The position numbers and the translations under genes were made by a program. A DNA stretch of 5,233 nucleotides from Candidatus Zixiibacteriota bacterium. Lineage in GTDB: Bacteria; Zixibacteria; MSB-5A5; GN15; FEB-12. Each line of letters starts with the position of its first letter. Positions within the stretch are counted from its first letter, which is position 1. The stretch is from NCBI GenBank assembly GCA_018816665.1, contig JAHIVM010000442.1, positions 1-5,233 on the forward strand. Direction: 5' to 3'. The notes below the pieces were generated by a model. The model was not told the origin of the DNA. It did not search any database and saw only the letters and a program-made list of their open reading frames with translations. Of the stretch, positions 1-4,770 are shown piece after piece.

Positions 1-442
1 ATTCAAAATGCATCTTCAGGGCAAACAACCGCTGGAACAAGTCGATGCGGAGGTAGAGTTCACCGTTGATGAAATAGTAATCCGAACTCAATAACTGGTA
101 CTTCAGGTCGGGAGCTTTCAACTCGAAGGTTTCCAGATTGATTGAGAACTTCTCGGAGCGATTGACGAGGGAGCCACGAATCTGGTTGTCGGTGACGACC
201 GGCTCCACGAAGTATCCCAGCAACGTAAACGTCTCGGTCAACGGCAGGTAGACGGTGGTACCGTCGAACTGCACAAACATATCCTGCTTGACCAGCTTGG
301 GAATCTCGAAACCAACCACGATTTCCTCGTAGGGTTCATCCTGAGCGACGGCACCGACAGTCGTGCCCAGTATCAGGCACAGGAGAGCGAAACAACGAAA
401 AAGCCGTTGGCGGCCGGCAGAGGGTGTGGAGAAGACATCCAT
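1..442 (-). CDS. Probable outer-membrane usher of a chaperone-usher pilus, N-terminal part only
   Basis: The reading frame opens at ATG 442-440 and stays open to the left edge, giving 147 codons of a larger protein. The start is set by a GGGAG ribosome site at 450-454, seven bases upstream. Residues 1-33 look like a Sec signal peptide: an Arg-rich start, a hydrophobic core FALLCLILG, and a likely cut after AVA-33 before QDE. The mature part then reads as a beta-rich domain with 'VYLPL' near residue 65, a 'LLGY' near 74, and 'NGELYLRIDLFQRLF' near 126-140. That layout resembles the N-terminal periplasmic domain of divergent ushers, in which a 'YLPL' strand is followed by a 'G-x-LY-x-x-x-x-L' segment. 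Ushers are outer-membrane beta-barrels that receive chaperone-subunit complexes and secrete the fibre. The gene lies 33 bp downstream of the chaperone, as expected for one operon. The barrel is outside the window, so the call rests largely on context; another large outer-membrane beta protein is possible. Confidence 0.62.
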   Translation of the reverse strand, partial: MDVFSTPSAGRQRLFRCFALLCLILGTTVGAVAQDEPYEEIVVGFEIPKLVKQDMFVQFDGTTVYLPLTETFTLLGYFVEPVVTDNQIRGSLVNRSEKFSINLETFELKAPDLKYQLLSSDYYFINGELYLRIDLFQRLFALKMHFE

Positions 443-475
443 ATCTGTACTCCCGGAGGGGTGCGACGCCGGCCG

Positions 476-1348
476 TCACTCCACCAGCATTGAGTAGTCG
501 ATATCGTTGCCGTAAATCATGTCACGGGCGTCAATATCGGTCCGTCCCTTACTGGTGATTTCCACTTCCACCTGGTAGGGCTTAACAAAGTCTTCCCCGA
601 CAACCGGGAATACGAAGCGACGGCGGAGGTGGCGGTAGACGGCAAGCTGCAGATTGTCGCTGCCGACCAGTTTACCGTTGGCGTCGCGAAGGCGGCAGTG
701 TAACACGCCTATGTACGAGGCTGTCCCCTGGCTTTTCAGATCAAGCATGACCTGCACCGTGGAATCATGATCCTCGACCTGCGTGTCCTGCAGTTCCAGG
801 CGGGCAAAGACATCGCCCTGGCGGTACTTGAGCATAATCGCCGTCTGCATGATCATGTTGATTTTGGCCGTAATGGCCTGCTCGGGGTCCGACGTTGGTA
901 CCGCCGCCTCGCTCTCCTTTGATTGCACCACCACCCGCGACCAGTACTCTCCGTTTGCCAGGTCCTTCGGTGGTTTGGCAACAAAGCGAACCACCTGCTG
1001 GCTGTTCGGCTGCAGGATCAACCGTCGCGGGAACGCCTTGACCCAGCCCACGCAGGAAAACGGATCCGTGATGGCACTGTCCTGAAGCAAGACCGACACA
1101 TTGCCCAGACTGTCCGATTCGGGCAGACCGAAAGCAAAGTTGATCGTCACTTCACGGGGGGTGGTAGCGGTGTTCTGAACGGTAATGCGACCGGTCCGGC
1201 CTTTGTCGGACAGGATCACTACCGGCGGGGCGACAAGTACTCCGGCCAGGGCATCAAAGGCCGGTACCAAAAACAGCAAAACGGCCGCCACGGTTGTCCA
1301 CCGGGGAAACCATCTCACTGAAGACCTTGAAAGGTGCGCTTCTCTCAT
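476..1348 (-). CDS. PapD-like periplasmic pilus chaperone
   Basis: This 290-residue protein starts at ATG 1348-1346, preceded by GAGAG (1353-1357) and AGGA (1359-1362). Residues 1-35 form a signal peptide with a cut after ALA-35. The mature N-terminus VLVAPPVVILSDKGRTGRITVQN matches the first strands of the PapD-type Ig domain. Residues 106-123 (FPRRLILQPNSQQVVRF) correspond to the P-x-x-x-L-x-P-x-x-x-Q-x-V-R segment typical of these chaperones. Residues 133-141 (GEYWSRVVV) follow as the next strand. Residues 163-176 (INMIMQTAIMLKYR) alternate hydrophobic residues and end in basic ones, as in the G1 strand that is donated to the subunit. The rest, from about 180, would be the second domain. 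The protein is longer than classical PapD-type chaperones (roughly 215-250 residues). Its role would be to bind the A-F subunits in the periplasm and pass them to the usher encoded 33 bp downstream. Cys99 and Cys218 lie in different domains, so a family disulfide is not evident. Confidence 0.82.
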   Translation of the reverse strand: MREAHLSRSSVRWFPRWTTVAAVLLFLVPAFDALAGVLVAPPVVILSDKGRTGRITVQNTATTPREVTINFAFGLPESDSLGNVSVLLQDSAITDPFSCVGWVKAFPRRLILQPNSQQVVRFVAKPPKDLANGEYWSRVVVQSKESEAAVPTSDPEQAITAKINMIMQTAIMLKYRQGDVFARLELQDTQVEDHDSTVQVMLDLKSQGTASYIGVLHCRLRDANGKLVGSDNLQLAVYRHLRRRFVFPVVGEDFVKPYQVEVEITSKGRTDIDARDMIYGNDIDYSMLVE

Positions 1349-1388
1349 ATCACTCTCATCCTATGCTGTGACACTAACGCTGAAATCG

Positions 1389-1422
1389 GTTTGCGGCCGG
1401 AACATCCTGTCCGGCCGCAAAC
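1389..1422 (-). promoter_or_regulatory. Strong hairpin between pilin A and the chaperone gene
   Basis: A perfect 12-bp inverted repeat (1389-1400 pairs with 1411-1422, arm GTTTGCGGCCGG) encloses a 10-base loop. It is the main content of the 123-bp gap between the stop of pilin A and the chaperone start. On the coding (minus) strand it is followed only by CGATTTCAG, so it is not a canonical intrinsic terminator in that direction. It could act as a partial terminator or as a 3' stabilising stem that lets abundant pilin mRNA outnumber chaperone-usher mRNA. On the plus strand it is followed by TAATCTTTTCTC, a more terminator-like tail, so it might also stop antisense transcripts. Confidence 0.7.
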
Positions 1423-1471
1423 TAATCTTTTCTCAAGTATAGCTCAGATCGGCTACGACTGGCTACAAGTA

Positions 1472-2041
1472 TCAGGTTCCGATATACGACACCGTCACAA
1501 TGATGTCGCCGGAATATGCGCCGGCGGTCTGGTTCACGGACGGCAGTACAGCACCGCCCAGGAAGATCGCCGAGGTTCCTGTTGAACCGACGTTTGTCGC
1601 GGCAGCACCCCAGTTATAGGGATCTACATCGGCAACACCGGTAGCAAAGGCCGCCGGGTCGACGTTACCGGTGGTATCAAACGCGGCATCCGTTGAGTTA
1701 AATGAGATCACCATACGGTCATCTCCGGATGTGGTCGCGAGATACTCCGGCATCTGCATGTACACGGCAATGTCGGCACTGGCTGCGCCGGTAATGGTGA
1801 ACACGCCCGCCGCCGTACCGGTGGTGCTGTTGTCTTTCGCAGCCGTTACCGGAACGCCCTGATAGACGTTACCGAAGTCCAGGCCGGTGGTGGCAGCGAC
1901 TGCCAGGATGGCCAGAACCGTGGCTGATGCCTGACCGTTTGCAACATCCTGTGCATTGGTCGCGGTTGGAATAGAGAGCACTGCCACAGCCAGCAATCCT
2001 ACCAGAAGTCGGCTTAGCCCCTTTCGTGTTGCTCTTTGCAT
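1472..2041 (-). CDS. Pilin subunit A, DUF4402-like (putative major subunit)
   Basis: A 189-residue exported protein. The start is ATG 2041-2039, because an ideal AAGGAG site (2048-2053) sits six bases upstream; an ATG nine codons further up (2068) lacks comparable support. The signal peptide is residues 1-30, with a cut after ATNA before QDV. The mature domain has 159 residues. It shows a donor-strand-like segment ASATVLAILAV (38-48), LDFGNVYQG (54-62), VFTITG (80-85), FNSTD (114-118), the FLGG-A-V block (160-165), and a C-terminal strand IIVTVSYIGT (180-189). This order fits the DUF4402 family and the general Ig-like pilin plan. There are no cysteines in the mature part. It is the last subunit before the chaperone, separated from it by a strong hairpin, and follows its near twin B after an 87-bp gap with no terminator, so B and A are probably cotranscribed. 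The role as a fibre building block is inferred from family and context. Confidence 0.8.
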   Translation of the reverse strand: MQRATRKGLSRLLVGLLAVAVLSIPTATNAQDVANGQASATVLAILAVAATTGLDFGNVYQGVPVTAAKDNSTTGTAAGVFTITGAASADIAVYMQMPEYLATTSGDDRMVISFNSTDAAFDTTGNVDPAAFATGVADVDPYNWGAAATNVGSTGTSAIFLGGAVLPSVNQTAGAYSGDIIVTVSYIGT

Positions 2042-2047
2042 CTTAAG

Positions 2048-2053
2048 CTCCTT
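2048..2053 (-). promoter_or_regulatory. Ribosome binding site deciding the start of pilin A
   Basis: AAGGAG on the minus strand, six bases before ATG 2041-2039. It is the strongest ribosome site in the window and lies inside the longer possible reading frame that begins at 2068. It therefore favours the shorter protein, whose first residues also make a better signal peptide (MQRATRKGL followed by the hydrophobic core). Confidence 0.8.
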
Positions 2054-2128
2054 GAAACGCCTGAGCATTTCGTCCCTGTTTATGACCTACGTTGTTATTT
2101 TCAAACCACTTGCGGATTCCCGACCCCA

Positions 2129-2701
2129 TCAGGTGCCGATGTAGGACACCGTCACTATAATGTCACCCGTGTACGCTCCGGCCGTCTGGTTCACCGACGG
2201 AATCACTGCGCCACCCAGGAAGATGGCCGAGGTGCCGGTCGAACCGACATTGGTCGCGGCTGCCCCCCAGTTGTAGGGGTCGACATCCGCAACGCCGGTG
2301 GCGAAGGACGCCGGGTCGACGTTGCCGGTCGTATCAAACGCGGCATCCGTCGAATTGAACGAAATCACCATGCGGTCGTCGCCACTCGAGGTCGCCAGAT
2401 ACTCCGGCATCTGCATGTAGACGGCGATGTCGGCACTGGCGGCGCCGGTGATGGTGAACACTCCCGCGGCCGTACCGGTCGTGCTGTTATCCTTGGCCGC
2501 GGTAACAGAGACTCCCTGATACACGTTGCCAAAATCCAACCCGGTAGTAGCCGAAACGGCCAGAACCGCCAATACGGTTGCCGTTGCCTGACCCACCGCA
2601 ACATCCTGCGAGGTAGCCGTTGACGGCAACATTAATGCAGCGAGGACAGCTACTGTCCCCAGGATGCGGGGTAGTCTAAACAATCCTTGTTTAGCGTTCA
2701 T
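2129..2701 (-). CDS. Pilin subunit B, DUF4402-like, near twin of A
   Basis: A 190-residue exported protein. ATG 2701-2699 is chosen because GGAG (2709-2712) lies seven bases upstream and the product starts with a compact signal peptide, MNAKQGLFRLPRIL plus a hydrophobic core, cut after TATS-31. A start at 2737 would add 12 residues (MCIACTRIWSNA) encoded by a hairpin-forming stretch and is unlikely. The mature domain is 159 residues and differs from A at only nine positions by hand alignment (about 94% identity), all conservative or small changes such as S/T, I/V and A/S. The family blocks are at LDFGNVYQG 55-63, FNSTD 115-119 and FLGG 161-164. The signal peptides of A and B, in contrast, are hardly alike. 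It is the first gene after the terminator and the long non-coding stretch, so it probably heads the B-A-chaperone-usher unit. Whether A and B are alternating subunits or redundant copies cannot be told. Confidence 0.8.
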   Translation of the reverse strand: MNAKQGLFRLPRILGTVAVLAALMLPSTATSQDVAVGQATATVLAVLAVSATTGLDFGNVYQGVSVTAAKDNSTTGTAAGVFTITGAASADIAVYMQMPEYLATSSGDDRMVISFNSTDAAFDTTGNVDPASFATGVADVDPYNWGAAATNVGSTGTSAIFLGGAVIPSVNQTAGAYTGDIIVTVSYIGT

Positions 2702-2708
2702 TGCGTTG

Positions 2709-2712
2709 CTCC
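2709..2712 (-). promoter_or_regulatory. Ribosome binding site deciding the start of pilin B
   Basis: GGAG on the minus strand, seven bases before ATG 2701-2699, just downstream of the 2720-2736 hairpin. It selects the 190-residue product over the longer frame opening at 2737. Confidence 0.7.
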
Positions 2713-2719
2713 AAATCCG

Positions 2720-2736
2720 TGTGCATGCGATGCACA
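2720..2736 (-). promoter_or_regulatory. Leader hairpin just upstream of the pilin B ribosome site
   Basis: A perfect 7-bp inverted repeat, TGTGCAT (2720-2726) and ATGCACA (2730-2736), with a three-base loop, ends eight bases before the GGAG site of B. In the mRNA it could protect the 5' end or keep the ribosome site open; it could also be a protein-binding dyad. Function is inference. Confidence 0.45.
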
Positions 2737-2770
2737 ATATTCTCGATCAGACCTTCTTAACCTTTCCGGT

Positions 2771-2809
2771 ATCTGTTTAATCGTCAACCAGTTCATTTTC
2801 TTAACAGAT
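2771..2809. repeat. Extended dyad with ATCTGTT/AACAGAT arms
   Basis: ATCTGTT (2771-2777) is mirrored by AACAGAT (2803-2809). The symmetry extends by TAA/TTA with one bulged base, and an inner AAC-CA-GTT element (2786-2793) shares almost the same centre. A third ATCTGTT lies at 2883-2889. The element surrounds a TTGACG hexamer (minus strand, 2782-2787). It could be an operator for the B-A-chaperone-usher unit. Confidence 0.4.
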
Positions 2810-2869
2810 CAGCACAAAAATATTCGCAATTTGCAAGGGTTTTCGCGACCCCGACCGGGGGATGTAGGA

Positions 2870-2900
2870 CTCTCACCAGAACATCTGTTTCAAATGAGAG
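2870..2900. repeat. Extended dyad CTCTCA...TGAGAG
   Basis: Outer arms CTCTCA (2870-2875) and TGAGAG (2895-2900) and inner arms AACA (2880-2883) and TGTT (2886-2889) share a centre at about 2885. It lies in non-coding DNA upstream of pilin B and contains one ATCTGTT copy. A possible regulator site or RNA hairpin. Confidence 0.35.
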
Positions 2901-2933
2901 CATCGAGCTAACATATTGGGAGGCAACAGAGAT

Positions 2934-2963
2934 GCCGGATTGACCGGTTCCGGCCGATCCGGC
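2934..2963 (-). repeat. GC-rich hairpin just past the terminator
   Basis: Arms GCCGGAT (2934-2940) and ATCCGGC (2957-2963) pair over 7 bp. Inside, after a single mismatch, five more pairs including one G-U form around a four-base loop on the minus strand. Five CCGG tetramers occur between 2935 and 2968. It begins 17 bases after the U-tract of the preceding terminator and has no U-tract of its own. It may be a back-up stem or a REP-like element. Confidence 0.45.
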
Positions 2964-2980
2964 TCCGGTGTTTCAGGCAC

Positions 2981-3006
2981 AAAAAAAGAGGGCGCCGGCG
3001 CCCTCT
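2981..3006 (-). terminator. Intrinsic terminator after pilin C
   Basis: A perfect 20-bp palindrome at 2987-3006 (arms AGAGGGCG and CGCCCTCT around CCGG) is followed on the minus strand by seven T (2987-2981). It begins 26 bases past the TGA of pilin C. The stem plus uninterrupted U-tract is the classical Rho-independent form. It separates the F/E/D/C genes from the B/A/chaperone/usher genes. Confidence 0.93.
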
Positions 3007-3032
3007 GTAACATCTGTCATTTGCTGTCGGGA

Positions 3033-3605
3033 TCAGGTGCCCGTATAGGCCACCGTGACGGTAATGTCACCGGAATACGGTCCTGCGGCCTGGTTCACCG
3101 ACGGCGTCACCCGGCCACCGAGGAAGATTGCTGACGTACCACCGGCGCCTACATCGGTCGGGGCCGTGGTCCAGTTGTTGGGATCAACGTTCGCCACACC
3201 GCCGCCAAAAGCGGCCGGGTCAACATTGCCGGTGTTGTCGTAGGCCGCATCGGTAGTATTGAAGGAAACAGTCATCCGGTCGTCGCCCGACACCGTTGCC
3301 AGGTAAGCGGGCAGGACCATATAGACGGAGATTTCGGCGGCTGCCTCGCCTGTTATTGTAAACACGCCGGCAGTTGTACCAACCGTGCTGTTGTCCTTGG
3401 CAGCCGTAACCGCCACGCCCTGGTACACGTTGCCGAAGTCGAGATCAGTCGTAGCCGTAATGGACAGGGCCGCCAGAACATTGGCGATCGCCTGGCCGGT
3501 GGCAACATCCTGGCCGAAGGCCGAGGACATCGGCAATACAAAAAGAGTGAGCAATGCCGCGACGGCCAGTTTGCCCGAAAGTCCGTTCACTTGTTTACGC
3601 TCCAT
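3033..3605 (-). CDS. Pilin subunit C, DUF4402-like
   Basis: A 190-residue exported protein. The preferred start is ATG 3605-3603, with GGAG (3612-3615) six bases upstream. Earlier in-frame ATGs at 3617 and 3671 lack a good ribosome site and would put a polar tail before the signal peptide. Residues 1-31 are the signal peptide, cut after SAFG before QDV. The mature domain has the same 159 residues as A and B and is about 73% identical to B by hand count. It keeps the same blocks: ANVLAALSI donor-like strand, LDFGNVYQG 55-63, FNTTD 115-119, FLGG 161-164 and the terminal VTVAYTGT. It lacks cysteine in the mature domain. It is followed at once by the terminator, so it ends the first expression unit, and the matched length and spacing of blocks suggest it can pack in the same fibre as A and B. 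It may instead build a separate fibre or be expressed under different conditions; the sequence cannot decide. Confidence 0.8.
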   Translation of the reverse strand: MERKQVNGLSGKLAVAALLTLFVLPMSSAFGQDVATGQAIANVLAALSITATTDLDFGNVYQGVAVTAAKDNSTVGTTAGVFTITGEAAAEISVYMVLPAYLATVSGDDRMTVSFNTTDAAYDNTGNVDPAAFGGGVANVDPNNWTTAPTDVGAGGTSAIFLGGRVTPSVNQAAGPYSGDITVTVAYTGT

Positions 3606-3611
3606 GAGGTG

Positions 3612-3615
3612 CTCC
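3612..3615 (-). promoter_or_regulatory. Ribosome binding site deciding the start of pilin C
   Basis: GGAG on the minus strand, six bases before ATG 3605-3603. The competing ATG at 3617-3615 overlaps this site and is preceded only by TTAACCTG, so the 190-residue product, equal in length to B, is preferred. Confidence 0.65.
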
Positions 3616-3736
3616 ATCAGGTTAACGTCCTGGCCCGAAGTGTCACCGGGACAGGACGGTACAACAACCATCTGCTCTGATGATCGCCCGATATTCGAAC
3701 ACCACTACACAATGGCTGTCACAGAGTGGAAACCGC

Positions 3737-3783
3737 TCGTTTTTTGATGAGGGAATGAACAGCGCTTTTCGGAATGAAACGAG
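3737..3783. repeat. Direct and inverted repeats upstream of pilin C
   Basis: In the 180-bp gap between D and C, GGAATGAA occurs twice (3752-3759 and 3771-3778), 19 bp apart, close to two helical turns. The block is bracketed by a 7-bp inverted repeat, CTCGTTT (3737-3743) and AAACGAG (3777-3783). An AGCGCT palindrome lies between the direct repeats. The spacing suits a regulator bound on one face of the DNA. A weak sigma70-like pair (TTTCCA 3727-3732, TGTAGT 3704-3709, 17-bp spacer, minus strand) lies just downstream and could drive C. Confidence 0.3.
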
Positions 3784-3785
3784 AA

Positions 3786-4259
3786 TCAGCTGCCGGTATA
3801 GGCCACCGTCAACACAATTGACGCGGCGTAAGAGCCGTTGGTCTGGATGAGTTTAGGAACCACCGTTCCCCCCAGCCAGATGGTCAGTCCGGTGGAGCCC
3901 AGCCGGTAGGTGATGGTGTGCCAGGGATTGAGGTTGTCCGCCCCGGGATTGCTCTGGTCGGGCGAGGCCGATGAGTCGACGGCGCAGTCGGTGGTATGGA
4001 AAATCATCTGCATATTCGCGCCGGAAAGATTCATGTAGGTGGGCAGGGTGAAATCAATAGTGACCTCGTTGCCGGCCGTGCCCGAAACATGAAACTCGGC
4101 GGCCGATCCGGCCGTGGCCTTGGACACCACTTTCGGGATGCCGGGAAACACATTGCCGAAACTCAGGTCATTGTTGATCGTGATGGTCTGGGCATTCCCC
4201 GATCCGGCGCACACCATCAACAGGATCACCAGAACCATGGGGATGTATATCGATCGCAT
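3786..4259 (-). CDS. Short pilin-like subunit D without donor-strand extension (possible tip or minor subunit)
   Basis: A 157-residue exported protein starting at ATG 4259-4257, with GGGAG (4265-4269) five bases upstream. The signal peptide ends after GNA-23; Cys17 within it does not form a proper lipobox. The 134-residue mature part opens QTITINND and goes straight into LSFGNVFPG (32-40). It therefore lacks the roughly 15-residue ATATV-type extension seen in A-C. The other family blocks are present: FHVSG 56-60, FHTTD 87-91, NPW 111-113, WLGG 128-131 and LTVAYTGS 150-157. One cysteine (92) follows the F-H-T-T-D motif. If the missing segment is the donor strand, D could accept a neighbour's strand but not donate one, the arrangement expected of a fibre tip. 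It lies 89 bp after E and 180 bp before C. The closest relative in the window is F, which shares TAG-x-E-[VI]-[TS]-[IL]-DFTLP. Confidence 0.75.
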   Translation of the reverse strand: MRSIYIPMVLVILLMVCAGSGNAQTITINNDLSFGNVFPGIPKVVSKATAGSAAEFHVSGTAGNEVTIDFTLPTYMNLSGANMQMIFHTTDCAVDSSASPDQSNPGADNLNPWHTITYRLGSTGLTIWLGGTVVPKLIQTNGSYAASIVLTVAYTGS

Positions 4260-4348
4260 TGTAACTCCCGGTGTTCACCAACTGCTACCGGTCAACGTAC
4301 CCGGCACACGCCGGTTCGTCAACTTAAACACCTGAAACAGACCTGGGA

Positions 4349-4759
4349 TCAGTTTTCGGAATAAATCAGCGTGAGCGTGACCGTGCGGCCGCTTTGCTCC
4401 CGGTGGGCCCGGAAAGCATCCAGACGAATCAGCGAAGTATACCCTCGGCTCTCGAGTAACGTCACCCCCGACTCGGCGAAAGCGTCCCCGGCCGAAAGGG
4501 CAATCTGGGTTGTTGTGAGCGAGTCGCCCGACACCTGGAGCAGCACGGAGCCAGTCGCAGGATACTGCACTCGGTACACACCGGCTGGGGAATCAATCAC
4601 CGGATCATGGCCGATATTCCCCACGCCCAGCGGCGCAATCACGGTTGCGGTGGCGCGAATCGATGCTGCCGCACGATGGCAAAGAGGCGCTTCGCTTTCG
4701 CCCCCCAGCGTGCTGGCACACATGATTAGCAGGTACAGAATACACGAAAACCGACGCAT
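4349..4759 (-). CDS. Small exported subunit-like protein E, atypical DUF4402 relative
   Basis: A 136-residue protein starting at ATG 4759-4757; the ribosome site is weak (AGG at 4769-4771, nine bases away). Residues 1 to about 20-24 form a signal peptide (MRRFSCILYLLIMCASTLGG). The mature part starts with RATATVIAPLGV (35-46), the hallmark N-terminal strand of DUF4402-type pilins, and ends in the strand RTVTLTLIY (125-133). Between them, YRVQYPATGSVLLQVSG resembles the F-x-V-x-G strand pair, but the L-x-FG-N-V block, the F-N-S-T-D motif and the [FW]-LGG block are absent. It is thus shorter and more divergent than all the other subunits. A good promoter sits directly upstream (4796-4823). A role as an initiator, base or capping subunit is possible but unproven; an unrelated small secreted beta protein is the alternative. 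Confidence 0.6.
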   Translation of the reverse strand: MRRFSCILYLLIMCASTLGGESEAPLCHRAAASIRATATVIAPLGVGNIGHDPVIDSPAGVYRVQYPATGSVLLQVSGDSLTTTQIALSAGDAFAESGVTLLESRGYTSLIRLDAFRAHREQSGRTVTLTLIYSEN

Positions 4760-4770
4760 ATCTGGTAGCC

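Larger units (their letters stand above)
1472..2701 (-). repeat. Tandem pair of paralogous pilin genes (A and B)
   Basis: Genes A and B form a tandem duplication with a period of about 657-660 bp, including an 87-bp intergenic gap. A 130-bp block at 1540-1669 aligns without gaps to 2197-2326 with 23 base differences (about 82% identity), while the encoded protein changes at only two positions. Most differences are therefore silent. The first ~30 codons and the gap do not align well. Confidence 0.8.
2702..3032. other. 331-bp non-coding stretch: terminator of unit 1 and leader of unit 2
   Basis: No convincing reading frame lies here on either strand. On the minus strand it holds, in order: the intrinsic terminator after pilin C (2981-3006), a GC-rich CCGG-repeated hairpin (2934-2963), an extended dyad (2870-2900), two short mutually exclusive stems (2837-2860), a dyad with AACAGAT/ATCTGTT arms (2771-2809), and a hairpin next to the ribosome site of B (2720-2736). 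It is more AT-rich than the genes in 2740-2830. A promoter for B should be here, but I found no good -35/-10 pair: TTGACG at 2782-2787 has no matching -10. Confidence 0.65.

Noticed and set aside
1360..1368. CAGCATAGG shared upstream of the chaperone and of E (4769-4777)
   Set aside because: Both lie close to a start codon, but many 9-base matches are expected by chance in a window this size and the flanks differ.
2042..2068. Longer N-terminus for pilin A (start at 2068)
   Set aside because: The ideal AAGGAG lies inside this extension, and the shorter start gives a normal signal peptide. The similar extensions of B (to 2737) and C (to 3671) were rejected on the same grounds.
2081..2104. Promoter between B and A (TTGAAA at 2099-2104)
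   Set aside because: The -35 match is fair, but at 16 bp the -10 (TAAACA) matches only three positions, and no terminator separates B from A, so cotranscription is simpler.
2759..2787. Sigma70 promoter starting from TTGACG at 2782-2787
   Set aside because: At 16-18 bp spacing the downstream hexamers (such as AAGGTT) match the -10 consensus at only about two positions. No GG-N10-GC sigma54 pattern was found either.
2702..2980. Riboswitch in the leader of pilin B
   Set aside because: GGTGAGAGTCC and GC-rich short stems drew attention, but I could not match a known conserved core such as c-di-GMP, cobalamin or TPP. Only generic dyads are claimed.
1472..3605. Repeat array or CRISPR suggested by recurring similar sequence
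   Set aside because: The recurrence is due to three homologous pilin genes with intact frames, not to short spaced repeats.
4198..4217. Lipoprotein signal in D or E
   Set aside because: The cysteines in the hydrophobic segments (D Cys17, E Cys14) are preceded by MV and IM, which do not fit the lipobox; D has a good SPI site GNA-Q.
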